This document shows, piece by piece, positions 1 through 8,199 of a stretch of DNA of 19,471 nucleotides. A program made the position numbers and the translations under genes. The DNA is from an uncultured Oscillospiraceae bacterium (GTDB lineage Bacteria > Bacillota > Clostridia > Oscillospirales > Oscillospiraceae), in assembly GCA_934590505.1 (NCBI GenBank), contig CAKTPC010000023.1:1-19471 (forward strand). The letters are read 5' to 3'. The notes below the pieces were generated by a model that did not search any database, was not told the origin of the DNA, and saw only the letters and a program-made list of their open reading frames with translations. Within the stretch, counting starts at the first letter, position 1; every line of letters starts with the position of its first letter.

Positions 1-299
1 ATCGTGATCGCGCCGCCGCTTGCGGTCAGGCCGAAAGCACCGAGGAAGGTCAGCTCAAAGGCCTGACGGTAGCTCAGCTCCGGCAGGCGGCTGCGCAGAA
101 GAGTCATGCACATCGCGGCATCGATAAGCTGGTAGCCCAGCCCCATCGCAAGCAACAGACACACGCCTGGGACGGAGACCTCCGATAGGGCGGAGATGAT
201 CTCCGGGAGCTTATCCCGGAACACGATATACAGAAGCAGGAGAACGAGCGCCAGAGCGGCAAGCCCGCTGACAAGGGAACGCTTTTTGGATTTTTCCAT
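1..299 (-). CDS. LPG-synthase-type (UPF0104/AglD-like) membrane protein, N-terminal part only
   Basis: This is the N-terminal 99 residues of a leftward gene that runs off the left edge. Translation from the ATG at 299 gives a basic start (MEKSKKR), a hydrophobic segment at about residues 8-26, a short loop with FRDKLPE, a second hydrophobic segment at about 43-68, and a region ending in FLGAFGLTASGGAIT. That last block resembles the conserved glycine-rich stretch of the lysylphosphatidylglycerol synthase transmembrane (flippase-like) family. Members are multi-pass membrane proteins of about 300-350 residues, related to the membrane half of MprF. The substrate cannot be told from this fragment. 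An AAGGAAA-type ribosome binding site lies about 10 bases upstream. A 67-base gap separates it from the TetR-family gene upstream, so the regulator may control it. The family call rests on a short fragment and is moderately sure. Confidence 0.6.
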   Translation of the reverse strand, partial: MEKSKKRSLVSGLAALALVLLLLYIVFRDKLPEIISALSEVSVPGVCLLLAMGLGYQLIDAAMCMTLLRSRLPELSYRQAFELTFLGAFGLTASGGAIT

Positions 300-328
300 T
301 TTGAACAATTTTCCTTTTTACAGGCAGC

Positions 329-343
329 GCCGCATAATGCGGC
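329..343. promoter_or_regulatory. 15-bp perfect palindrome between tetR-like gene and LPG-TM gene
   Basis: GCCGCAT-A-ATGCGGC is a perfect inverted repeat with a 1-base centre, 30 bases upstream of the membrane-protein start codon at 299 and 24 bases past the regulator's stop codon. It has no T-run on either side, so it does not look like a terminator. Its size and place would suit a TetR-family operator, but I found no second copy near the regulator's promoter, so the role is inferred. Confidence 0.3.
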
Positions 344-366
344 AGATGTGGTGTGCGGTTTTGAGG

Positions 367-891
367 TTAACGCGTAAAATGCTTTGCAAGCTCGGCAGCC
401 TCCGCCCAGAGGGTGCAGGCGCGGTGCATATCAGGCTCGGCTTCCGGCTTCATCCCGCGGATGAACCAGTCGCTCAAAAGCCCGGAGCAGTTGAAGCGGC
501 ACATATAGGTCATAAAGGCGCGGGTATCGTAATCAAGCTCGCGCCCGGCGGCGTAGCGCTCGATAAAGCAGTCAGCCCAGTATTCGCAGACGTGGTTGAG
601 ACACTGGTCAAAGACGTCCCGCGGGGCGGACGAATAGACATGCAGCACGGCGCGGCGGTTCTCGGACAGCATATCCAGCGCCTTGTGCATGCACTGCTCG
701 GGTGTGTCGGCACTGTAATACTCGCTCAGGATCGAATCGATCTTGCTGCGGACGATCTCATCGAGCAGGGCGGGCATATCCTTGAAATGATAATAGAAGG
801 TGTTGCGGTTTATATCGCAGTCACGGACGATGTCGAGCACGGACACGTCACGATATGCGCGCTGGTTGAGAAGCTTCACGGCGGACGCCAT
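367..891 (-). CDS. TetR/AcrR-family transcriptional regulator
   Basis: This is a 174-residue DNA-binding regulator, slightly short for the family (about 180-200). The helix-turn-helix lies at about residues 17-38 and ends in the family hallmark NTFYYHFKD (residues 30-38), followed by ALLDEIV. The rest is a helical ligand/dimer domain with no recognisable ligand motif. The first helix looks clipped: family members have about eight more residues ahead of SAVKLL. In frame upstream of the ATG there are eight codons (IAGKKELI, from an ATT at 913-915) that would restore the helix before a TGA. A GGGGGA run sits 7 bases before that ATT, whereas the ATG has no good ribosome binding site. Its own promoter is at 931-959. 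The neighbouring membrane gene at 1-299 is the most likely target. The family call is secure and the start is uncertain. Confidence 0.85.
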   Translation of the reverse strand: MASAVKLLNQRAYRDVSVLDIVRDCDINRNTFYYHFKDMPALLDEIVRSKIDSILSEYYSADTPEQCMHKALDMLSENRRAVLHVYSSAPRDVFDQCLNHVCEYWADCFIERYAAGRELDYDTRAFMTYMCRFNCSGLLSDWFIRGMKPEAEPDMHRACTLWAEAAELAKHFTR

Positions 892-930
892 GATCAGTTC
901 TTTTTTACCGGCAATAAGTCATTCCCCCAC

Positions 931-959
931 AATATATTTTTATGGCTAACTTATCTCAA
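931..959 (-). promoter_or_regulatory. Sigma-A-type promoter for the TetR-family gene
   Basis: On the minus strand TTGAGA (959-954), a 17-base spacer and TATATT (936-931) precede the regulator. The predicted start of transcription is near 924. This gives about 33 bases of leader to the ATG at 891 and only about 9 bases to the alternative ATT at 915. It makes the regulator a separate transcription unit from the upstream membrane-protein gene. Confidence 0.55.
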
Positions 960-1027
960 TTCCGTGTAAACTGTTTTTCAATCCAAGCTCAACATTTATT
1001 GATGTTTGCCCAAAAACGTTGATCGGT

Positions 1028-2350
1028 TCAATATCCGATGATGCTGTCAAAGCCGTAATAGAGCGCCATGTAGACGTTTGCCCAGTCAGAGGCATCCTCG
1101 GTACTGAGGTAATCAAGCCCTTCTATGGCGCTGTATTTTGTCCTCGCATACGGGCGGGGGAGCTGGACGTTTTTCTCGCCGTTTGCGATGCACTCGGCAA
1201 TGAGCTGCTCATTGTAGGAAAGGGCGATGTGGGTGCGGCGGATATCGCTGACGCCGGCATAGCCGAAGTACATGAGCGCGGCGATGCTCACGGCACAGAG
1301 CGCGGCGAGGATGGACTTGTACCTGCCCTCAAACAGCGGCGGGAAGAGTATGACCACGGCGCACAGGAGAAGGATAAGCCCTATGTAGGTGCTGCGCCCC
1401 GTGCAGTACATCGCGAAGGTCAGCACAAAGTGCCCCGCGAGCGAGCCAAGCAGGAGAATGAGCGAGGCGATACGCAGCCGCAGCTCCGCTCTGTTTTTCA
1501 CCGCGAGGTAAAACAGCAGTGCCCATACGAGCAGCAGCGGCCAGAAACGCAGATAGTACGAACCTGTCTCGACAAAGTTTGAGAACAGCACCGAAAGGGA
1601 AAACTCCGCCGACTTATTCACGCTCTCCGCCGGGGCGAGCATCATATACATGAACCCCGCGAAGGCCGCGAGCAGCGAGAGATACATCCACGGCGAAATG
1701 CGCTGCTTGAAGTAAAAGCGGCACCCGGCAATGACAAGCATCACCATGAATATCACGGAGACGGAGGAGTTTTCAGAATATGCGCCGACAAGGGCGGAGA
1801 AGATGACGAACAGCACACGCACGGGCTTTGACGGTTCACGGTCATGCAGGAGCTTGTCGAGATACGGCAGCATGAACACAAGGCACAGCACCCCGCACCA
1901 GAGATAGTTTATCGCGCCGGTGAGCCAGAGAAAGACCTGACCGAACTCCGGCTGAAGCACCCAGGTGCAGCCGAATATCGCGAGCAGGCCGAGCGCGTTA
2001 TGCTCTCCGCCTTGACGCGCGATGGAGTATATGAGCCAAATCAGGGCAATAAAGACCATGGAATTGACAAGCTTAAAGACGATGGGCGGCAGAAGCAGGA
2101 AGAGCTGCACAAGAAAATGCGCTATGACGCGGCCGTTCATTATGTGCCGGTGCGCGGCCATGGAAGGAAAAATATCCGCAACGCTCTCTATGCGGCTCTC
2201 ATCGGCGTAGCTGAAAAAGTAGCGGTAATCGTCCGCGAGGAGATCAGTCCACAGGTTGCACACGAGCATCACAAGAAAAATGCCGAGACACACCGCAGCG
2301 ACGGTGACGCGGGAACGGTTGACTCTATCAAAAATTCCGGATTTGTTCAT
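1028..2350 (-). CDS. DUF6056-like multi-pass membrane protein
   Basis: This is a 440-residue integral membrane protein starting at the ATG at 2350 (MNKSG), with GGAG 6 bases upstream. The first hydrophobic segment is at about residues 15-34. It is followed by an extracytoplasmic-looking loop with LADDYRYF (38-45, including the DDY) and NGR (72-74), then WLTGAINYLW (142-151), and then many further hydrophobic segments. The acidic pair after the first membrane segment, the NGR and the W.TG..NY block are the features I associate with the DUF6056 family. These proteins resemble GT-C glycosyltransferases in layout and are often near surface-polysaccharide genes. No enzyme activity can be shown here and the sugar and acceptor are unknown. 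It sits 42 bases after the YdcF-like gene and is probably the last gene of that run. The family call is fairly sure, the function is not. Confidence 0.65.
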   Translation of the reverse strand: MNKSGIFDRVNRSRVTVAAVCLGIFLVMLVCNLWTDLLADDYRYFFSYADESRIESVADIFPSMAAHRHIMNGRVIAHFLVQLFLLLPPIVFKLVNSMVFIALIWLIYSIARQGGEHNALGLLAIFGCTWVLQPEFGQVFLWLTGAINYLWCGVLCLVFMLPYLDKLLHDREPSKPVRVLFVIFSALVGAYSENSSVSVIFMVMLVIAGCRFYFKQRISPWMYLSLLAAFAGFMYMMLAPAESVNKSAEFSLSVLFSNFVETGSYYLRFWPLLLVWALLFYLAVKNRAELRLRIASLILLLGSLAGHFVLTFAMYCTGRSTYIGLILLLCAVVILFPPLFEGRYKSILAALCAVSIAALMYFGYAGVSDIRRTHIALSYNEQLIAECIANGEKNVQLPRPYARTKYSAIEGLDYLSTEDASDWANVYMALYYGFDSIIGY

Positions 2351-2392
2351 AGACAGCTCCAATGGAAAATTTACATAACTTAGTTAACATAA

Positions 2393-3133
2393 TTATTTGC
2401 CGAACACCCAGAGGTGCGTTACGCCGAAGGCTTCGCGGATAAAGCAGTTGAGGGTATATATCGGGTAGCCCAGACTGCCCGAGACGCCGGAGGCCTCCGC
2501 GCCGAGGAGCTTTGCCATGCACTTGGCACGGTAGAGATGGTAGCAGCTGGAGACGATGGCGATGTTGCCGTCAGGCGTATCGCCGCGGCTCTCGATGATG
2601 GCAAAGGCGTTCTGGAGATTCTCCATCGTGGTGGTGGAACGGTCCTCTTTGATGAGCCGGTCGGGATCGACACCCTGCGCGGTGAGCCAAGTATACATGC
2701 AGTCGGCCTCGGTCATGCTCTCGCCATTGCCCTGACCGCCGCAGAGTATCGCGGTGCTCCCGGGGTTAGAGTCCAGGTATTTCATCGCGCCCTCCATGCG
2801 GTGGATAAGCGCGAGGGACGGCCTGTCATCCAGCACAGCGGCGCCGAGGACGACGATGTATTTCTTCTCGTCGGCGTTCCTATCCGTGCGCGCGCTGCCG
2901 ATGATAAGTCCCTCGACGGCGCAGAAATACATGAGCCCAACGGTCGTGACGATCACGGCGGCCTTCCACAGCGCGTCGGGTGCGAAGCGGCAGAGTGTGA
3001 CGAGGGCCGCCGCATAGATAAGCGCGAAGGCGATATATCCATAGCCGCGCATGGCGAACTTGAAGAACAGGGCGAGTATAAGAAGGATGATATCGGCAAG
3101 CAGCCAGTGCGGGATATGTTTAAGAAAGCTCAT
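2393..3133 (-). CDS. YdcF/SanA-like DUF218 membrane protein
   Basis: This 246-residue protein has three hydrophobic segments at the N-terminus (about residues 10-27, 32-49 and 57-78) and then a DUF218 domain. Family motifs are visible in order: YIVVLGAAV (92-100), CGGQG followed by E138 and EAD (131-144), E163 with RSTTT.EN (165-172), and SSCYHLYRA (195-203). DUF218 proteins are thought to act on envelope precursors or to bind nucleotide-like ligands. E. coli SanA and ElyC (YcbC) affect vancomycin sensitivity and peptidoglycan or polysaccharide assembly, but the reaction is not settled. The start codon overlaps the stop of the ABC-F gene in an ATGA, so translation is probably coupled. Placement downstream of ftsW-like and PBP genes supports an envelope role. 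Confidence 0.8.
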   Translation of the reverse strand: MSFLKHIPHWLLADIILLILALFFKFAMRGYGYIAFALIYAAALVTLCRFAPDALWKAAVIVTTVGLMYFCAVEGLIIGSARTDRNADEKKYIVVLGAAVLDDRPSLALIHRMEGAMKYLDSNPGSTAILCGGQGNGESMTEADCMYTWLTAQGVDPDRLIKEDRSTTTMENLQNAFAIIESRGDTPDGNIAIVSSCYHLYRAKCMAKLLGAEASGVSGSLGYPIYTLNCFIREAFGVTHLWVFGK

Positions 3134-5019
3134 GCGTTCAGCTCCTCCCAGCGTTCGTACAGCGTGAGGAGCTCTTCGTCAAGCGTATCCTTCTGCTGCT
3201 GGATATCCATAAGCTTCTGGTAGTCAGAGGAAAATTCTTCGGCCTGACGGTCAAGCTCCGCTGACTGCGCCTCAAGCTTTGCGATCTCCTTTTCGAGCTT
3301 GGCGATGGACTTCTCATTGTTCTTCGGGCGCGGGGGGCGTGACTTCTTTTCTTTCTCAAGGGCCTTTTCCTGCTCGCGCTCTCGCTGACGGTCGTTCTGC
3401 GCGAACACCGCCTGACGCTCGCGCCAGTCGCAGTAGTCCCGGTAGCTGCCGCGAAAGTCGGTTATCTTCCCGTCGGCCAGCGCCCAGATGCGCGTGGCGA
3501 ACTTCTCTATGAAATAACGGTCGTGCGAGACGAAGAGCAGAGTCTGCTCATAGTCCGAGAGCGCGTCCTCCATCCATTCGCGGCTGGCGATGTCGAGATG
3601 GTTCGTCGGCTCGTCAAGGATGAGGAAGTTTATATCCCCGCCCATGAGCATGCACAGGCGCAGGCGGCTCTTTTCGCCGCCGGAGAGCGCGCCGACCGGG
3701 GTCAGTACGTCCTCGCCGCGAAAGCCGAATGCAGCAAGACGGTCGCGCGCCTGCTGCGGCAGACAGCGACAGTCATAGAGCATTGTGTCAAGCGCGCTGC
3801 GGCTCTCGTCGGTAAAGCTGACGAGCTGCGGCAGATACGCTGTGCGTATAGCGGGGCCGAGGTAGAGGTAACCGGAGTCTGGCTTTTCTTGATTCATTAT
3901 GAGCTTCACGAGGGTGGACTTTCCCGTGCCGTTATCGCCGATGAGGGCGATGCGCTCCCCACCGGTGACGGACAGGTCAAGGTCGGAGAAGAGCTTTTTT
4001 TCGCCATAGCTCTTGGAGATACCGTCCATAACAAGGACTTCGTCCCCCTCGAAGCTGCGCTCTTTAAACTTGACGGTGAGCTTCTTCTGCTCGGTTGGGC
4101 GCTCGGTGCGGCTGAGCTTCTCGATGCGCTTTTCCATAGAGAAGGCGCGCTTGTGGAGCTTGTCATTGCCCATGAATGCCCAGAGGTGCATCTGCGCCGC
4201 GGCGCGCTCAAGCTGTTCTATCTTTGCCTGATCCTTCTCGTATTTCTTCAGCTTCTCCTCAAAGCGGCGCTGCCGCTCCTCAACGTAGAAGCTGTAGTTG
4301 CCGGAGTAAAACTCCGCCTTGCCGTCGACGATCTCGATAGAGCGCTCGACGACGCGGTCAAGATAATACCGGTCATGGCTGATGGCGAGCACCGTACCCT
4401 TGAAGCGCAGGAGATAATCCTCCAGCCACTCCGTTGCATGCAGGTCAAGGTGGTTTGTAGGCTCGTCAAGAAGGAGAATGTCAGTGTCCTCAAGGATAAG
4501 GCGCGCGAGGTTCACGCGGGTCTTTTCCCCGCCTGAGAGAGAATCAAAGGGCTGGGCGAGCATTGCCGGGGGAATATCCAGACCGTTTGCCACGCGGCTG
4601 CGCTCAACGTCCATCTCGTACCCGCCGAGGCGGACAAAGTCTGCCTGAAGCTTATCGTATTGCTTTAGCAGCTCAGGGGACTGGTCGTGCTCCATGCGCG
4701 CTTCAAGCTCGTTCATGCGCGCGGCGACGGCGTAGATATGCCGGTGCGCATCGCGCAGCACCTGCTCGACCGTCCAGCCCTCGGGGTAGACGGGTATCTG
4801 AGAGATAAGGCCGAGGCGCTTTGACGGAGCTATCGCGACCTCGCCCTCGTCATAGCCTATTTCTCCGACGAGGATGCGAAAGAGCGTGGTCTTGCCGCAG
4901 CCGTTATGGCCGAGGATGCCGACGCGCTCACCGCTGTTGACTGTGAAGGACAGCCCATCCAATATGTTTTTGCCAAGCTCAAAGGATTTGACCAGCGAGC
5001 TTACGGAAATATCTATCAT
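3130..5019 (-). CDS. ABC-F family ATPase (YdiF/Uup-like), ribosome-associated type
   Basis: This is a soluble 629-residue protein with two ABC ATPase domains and no membrane segment. Domain 1 has Walker A GHNGCGKTT (37-45), signature LSGGE (161-165) and Walker B ILLLDE (181-186). Domain 2 has GDNGTGKST (361-369), LSGGE (445-449) and FLILDE (465-470). Both Walker B motifs are followed by PTNHLD, typical of ABC-F. The charged helical linker at about 240-320 is where ABC-F proteins carry the P-site-tRNA interaction motif. A lysine/glutamate-rich coiled coil (about 545-629) closes the protein, as in Uup and YdiF. The family acts on the ribosome and either relieves translational stalling or protects against antibiotics. 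The linker is of ordinary length, so a housekeeping type is more likely than resistance. AAGGAA lies 7-8 bases before the ATG. It starts 34 bases after the PBP gene. Confidence 0.9.
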   Translation of the reverse strand: MIDISVSSLVKSFELGKNILDGLSFTVNSGERVGILGHNGCGKTTLFRILVGEIGYDEGEVAIAPSKRLGLISQIPVYPEGWTVEQVLRDAHRHIYAVAARMNELEARMEHDQSPELLKQYDKLQADFVRLGGYEMDVERSRVANGLDIPPAMLAQPFDSLSGGEKTRVNLARLILEDTDILLLDEPTNHLDLHATEWLEDYLLRFKGTVLAISHDRYYLDRVVERSIEIVDGKAEFYSGNYSFYVEERQRRFEEKLKKYEKDQAKIEQLERAAAQMHLWAFMGNDKLHKRAFSMEKRIEKLSRTERPTEQKKLTVKFKERSFEGDEVLVMDGISKSYGEKKLFSDLDLSVTGGERIALIGDNGTGKSTLVKLIMNQEKPDSGYLYLGPAIRTAYLPQLVSFTDESRSALDTMLYDCRCLPQQARDRLAAFGFRGEDVLTPVGALSGGEKSRLRLCMLMGGDINFLILDEPTNHLDIASREWMEDALSDYEQTLLFVSHDRYFIEKFATRIWALADGKITDFRGSYRDYCDWRERQAVFAQNDRQREREQEKALEKEKKSRPPRPKNNEKSIAKLEKEIAKLEAQSAELDRQAEEFSSDYQKLMDIQQQKDTLDEELLTLYERWEELNA

Positions 5020-5053
5020 TTCTGTGTTCCTTATATCTATTTGTCTATTTGAA

Positions 5054-6355
5054 TTACTCTATATTTTCAACTGCCCACTGCAGAAAGCCGTTGGTGACTG
5101 CACCGGCAACGGTGATGCCGTAACCGCCGCGCTCAACGAGCGTTACAAAGGCGTAGGGGTGCTCATCATCCGCGAGGAAGCCGACGAACCACGAGTGCGA
5201 GTCCCCGTCACCAAGCTCGGCGGTGCCGGTTTTGGCGCAGAGCTTCAGACCGGGAAAGTTTATATCGCCGTCGTAGTGGTCGACAACATTGTAATTCATC
5301 ATCTGCGTGAGCTGCTTTGCCGTGGCGGGATCGACAAGTGCGGTAGTAACCGGCTCATCACCGGAGATCATGTGCGGCTCGATGAGCGCGCCGCCGTTTG
5401 CGATGGCGCAGACATAGCGCAGCATTGCATAAGGGCAGATCGTATCGGTCGACTGGCCGATGCCTGACCAGCCAAGCTCGGGGTCACCGACGAAGTCGAG
5501 CGGGTAGGTGCCCGAGGCGCAGCCGATGCCGTCAAGCTCATGTGATGAGAGAAAGCCGTATTTCGTGACGTAGTCGATCATGGTCTCCTGACCAAGCATA
5601 ACAGCGATCTGAGCGAAGGCGATGTTGCAGGAATTGGAGAGCGCCTGCTCAAAGGTCTGCGTATAGTGCGCGGCCTTGCAGGTAATGGGTACGCCGGCTA
5701 TTTTATATTCGCCCTCGCAGTAAAAGGTGCGCTCGTTTATGTCGGGGATGTTCTCGATAGCGGCGGCCGCGGTGACGAGCTTGAAGGTCGAGCCGGGGGT
5801 GAAGGCAGCGGAGAGGCAGCGGTTGAGGTACGCCCCGTCGGGAACGCCGTTTTCTACATCCAGCGGGTCGACCGTCGGAGTCGAGACCATGCCGAGCAGC
5901 TCTCCGGTTTTATAGTTGCAAACAAGCACCGCAGCGTTATGCTCCGTGTCGAGCAGTTCATATATTTTATTGTTTAGTCTTGCGTCGACGGTAAGAGTAA
6001 GCGTGCTGTTCTCGGTGCGCGTCGTGCCTGTGAGGAGGCTGAAGCCGTTCACATCGCGGCGGTAGCGTGAGAGGATGCCCGTGCCGGTGCGGCCCCAATA
6101 ATCGCCGGTGACGTGGTAGTTTGACATCCGCGTCTCAGCGTCGGGGGAGAAGAACTCGTCCGCCCCGCCGAAGGAGGCGAGGACTATACCGCTGCGGTCG
6201 AGCAGCATGCCGGTGGAACCGGAGTTCGAGCGGGAGAAGTACAGCGCCCAGTCCTGCCCGTGGTCGATGTAATTGAGGACGTACACGATCATGCCGAAGA
6301 TAACGCCCGCCGCGATAAGCAGCACGCAGAAGGCTCGGTTGGTTATTTTTCGCAC
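5054..6355 (-). CDS. Class B penicillin-binding protein (PBP2/FtsI-type transpeptidase)
   Basis: This is a peptidoglycan DD-transpeptidase anchored by one N-terminal membrane segment (about residues 5-27 from the chosen start), with the rest outside the cell. Counting from a GTG at 6364, the active-site motifs are STFK (192-195, nucleophile Ser192), SCN (245-247) and KTGTAE (378-383); subtract 3 for the start used here. I chose the GTG at 6355 (MRKITNR) because GGGAGG lies 10 bases before it but only 1 base before the GTG at 6364. At 433 residues it is short for a class B PBP; the pedestal domain ahead of the transpeptidase domain is small. It overlaps the upstream FtsW-like gene by 13 bases. 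This fits the usual pairing of a SEDS glycosyltransferase with its cognate PBP. Whether it serves elongation, division or sporulation cannot be told. Confidence 0.88.
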   Translation of the reverse strand: MRKITNRAFCVLLIAAGVIFGMIVYVLNYIDHGQDWALYFSRSNSGSTGMLLDRSGIVLASFGGADEFFSPDAETRMSNYHVTGDYWGRTGTGILSRYRRDVNGFSLLTGTTRTENSTLTLTVDARLNNKIYELLDTEHNAAVLVCNYKTGELLGMVSTPTVDPLDVENGVPDGAYLNRCLSAAFTPGSTFKLVTAAAAIENIPDINERTFYCEGEYKIAGVPITCKAAHYTQTFEQALSNSCNIAFAQIAVMLGQETMIDYVTKYGFLSSHELDGIGCASGTYPLDFVGDPELGWSGIGQSTDTICPYAMLRYVCAIANGGALIEPHMISGDEPVTTALVDPATAKQLTQMMNYNVVDHYDGDINFPGLKLCAKTGTAELGDGDSHSWFVGFLADDEHPYAFVTLVERGGYGITVAGAVTNGFLQWAVENIE

Positions 6356-8118
6356 GGCTGCCACACCTCCCAGTTTGCAGGATCGTCATCCGGAGCAAAG
6401 CCGTTGTCAGACATACCATTGGTATCGTCCTCATCTTCATCGTCCTTGCCGCGCCCCGGACGGACGGCAAAGCTCGCATTGCGCCGGGTGTCGGAGCTTT
6501 TGATAAAGGCCATGAGCATCCAGCAGGAGATAAGCGAGGTGCCGCCGCGGGAGACGAATGGGAAAGTGACTCCTGTAAAGGGCAGCAGGTCGAGCGAACC
6601 GAAAACATTGAGCGCAAGCTGTACGAGCAGCATGCTCATCGCAGCGCACGAAGCGATGGAATAATACGCCGAGCGCCCGCGACGAGCGCTGCGCACGGCG
6701 AAGAAGGCCAGCACCAGCACCGCGAGCACCATTATGAGCCCGATTATAAGCCCCTGCTCCTCGCAGATAACGGCAAAGACCATGTCGGTATTCGCGGCGA
6801 AAATATCCTTGAGCCAGCCGCCGCCCGCACCCTTGCCGTACAGGCCGCCGGAAGCGGCGGCGGACATGGCACGCGTCTGCTGGAAACCCTTGTCGTAAAT
6901 ATCCTCCCACGCGTGTCCCCATGTGGCAAAGCGCTGGGCGATATAGGGCTTGATGCTGATGGCAAGAAAGCCCGCGAGCCCCGCGCCGGTCACGGCGAGG
7001 AGCACGGTCGCAATTGAACCGGAGCGCAGATAGGAGATGACAAGGAAGGTCGCAAAGAATATGAGCGCTGTGCCGAAGTCCCCGATGAGGGCGAGGGAAA
7101 TGACGCAGAAGGCCGAGAAGCCGATGAAGGTATAGAGGTTATTACGGCGGTAGAGCCTATCGAGTGTCGAAGCGCCGGCGTAGATATAGCCGACCTTGAC
7201 AAGCTCGGACGGCTGGAACGAAAAGCCGCCGAACTCGAGCCAGTTGCGCGCACCGAGGACGGCATCGCTCGCGACGATGTTGACGACCATCAGCAGCACC
7301 GCCAGTGCCGCGATCGGGATGCGCGCGGCAGCCGTGCGGCCAAGCTTGCGCAGCCACCAGCCCATGAGCAGGAACAGCAGCACCGCCGCTATGGTGAGGA
7401 CGATCTGCTTATACATATCGGCCGGAGTGGATGAGGCTGCGACGGACATGCCGAGAGTGGTGAGGTAAAAGGCGAGAGTTTCTATCTCAAAGCCCGAGCG
7501 GTTCATGACGCGCATGGCGTTATAGCAGCACCACTCAAGCGCGATAAGCGCGAAGAAGGCAAGCGCTATGGCAAAGAGCTGCTCACCGGAGGAGGTGATG
7601 CAGTGCTGAAGCAGCAGCGCGAGCTGGAACAGAGTAAGCTCAAAGAGCGTGACGGCGGGGGAGACGCCCTGACCCGCGGCGGTGCGGACGGATTCATAGC
7701 TTTCCTTATCGTCATGGCTCAGCTCGTGAAAGCGCAGGGACTCACCGGCGATATTGATAAGGTCGCCATGCTGCACGGGCAGGCCGCGCCCGCCGGCCTT
7801 GACGCCGTTGACCCAGACGCCGCCCTTTGAGAAGATATCATAGATACGCCACAGTCCCGCGTCATTGCGAGTGAGCACGGCATGGGTGCGGCTGACGTTC
7901 GGATAGATAAGGCGGACATCGCACGAGAGCGTGCGGCCGATGATGTTCTCCCAATGCGTGAGGGTATAGGTCTGCGATTCATGCCAGAGATATCCCCAAA
8001 CCTCGGACTCATATCGGTCGGAGAGCATGGAGCGGATGCAGCGGACGATGATGACGAGCGAGAGGATGATAAGCGCGTACTTGCTCGCGGCAAGGGTATA
8101 TTCGGTCAAAGCGTCCAC
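6343..8118 (-). CDS. FHA domain fused to FtsW/RodA/SpoVE-family SEDS glycosyltransferase
   Basis: This 591-residue membrane protein polymerises lipid II into glycan strands if it behaves like its family. A membrane segment (about 13-29) precedes a cytoplasmic FHA domain (about 40-133) with IIGR (59-62), VSRTHA (75-80) and WVNG (102-105), the phospho-threonine-binding signature. A SEDS core of about ten membrane segments follows (about 155-540). It has QPSELVK (302-308), GDFGTAL (346-352), TDMVFAVICEE (444-454, holding the acidic residue expected to be catalytic) and PFVSRGGTSL (520-529). The tail (about 555-585) is rich in Asp and Glu. The GTG at 8118 has AAAGGAG 7 bases upstream. An upstream ATG in the same frame at 8211 lies ahead of the promoter and is rejected. 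It overlaps the PBP gene, and its promoter is at 8170-8199. FHA suggests control by a PrkC-type kinase, which is not in view. Confidence 0.88.
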   Translation of the reverse strand: MDALTEYTLAASKYALIILSLVIIVRCIRSMLSDRYESEVWGYLWHESQTYTLTHWENIIGRTLSCDVRLIYPNVSRTHAVLTRNDAGLWRIYDIFSKGGVWVNGVKAGGRGLPVQHGDLINIAGESLRFHELSHDDKESYESVRTAAGQGVSPAVTLFELTLFQLALLLQHCITSSGEQLFAIALAFFALIALEWCCYNAMRVMNRSGFEIETLAFYLTTLGMSVAASSTPADMYKQIVLTIAAVLLFLLMGWWLRKLGRTAAARIPIAALAVLLMVVNIVASDAVLGARNWLEFGGFSFQPSELVKVGYIYAGASTLDRLYRRNNLYTFIGFSAFCVISLALIGDFGTALIFFATFLVISYLRSGSIATVLLAVTGAGLAGFLAISIKPYIAQRFATWGHAWEDIYDKGFQQTRAMSAAASGGLYGKGAGGGWLKDIFAANTDMVFAVICEEQGLIIGLIMVLAVLVLAFFAVRSARRGRSAYYSIASCAAMSMLLVQLALNVFGSLDLLPFTGVTFPFVSRGGTSLISCWMLMAFIKSSDTRRNASFAVRPGRGKDDEDEDDTNGMSDNGFAPDDDPANWEVWQPCEK

Positions 8119-8169
8119 CGTATCACTCCTTTCAAACGGACATACACATACTAACTCCAATAATATCAC

Positions 8170-8199
8170 AGTATAGCACAATCGACTGCCGGTTGACAA
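8170..8199 (-). promoter_or_regulatory. Promoter of the FHA-SEDS / PBP / ABC-F run
   Basis: On the minus strand TTGTCA (8199-8194), an 18-base spacer and TATACT (8175-8170) predict a start near 8163. This leaves a leader of about 45 bases with a good ribosome binding site before the GTG at 8118. The -35 hexamer overlaps the -35 of the rightward promoter. Confidence 0.6.

Noticed and set aside
2356..2400. Small dyad TAACT-A-AGTTA between the YdcF-like and DUF6056-like genes
   Set aside because: Only 5-bp arms in AT-rich sequence and no convincing promoter beside it; not enough to call an operator.
3523..4536. Long open frame (337 codons) on the plus strand
   Set aside because: It lies wholly antisense to the ABC-F gene, whose motifs are intact. 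GC-rich third positions open such shadow frames.
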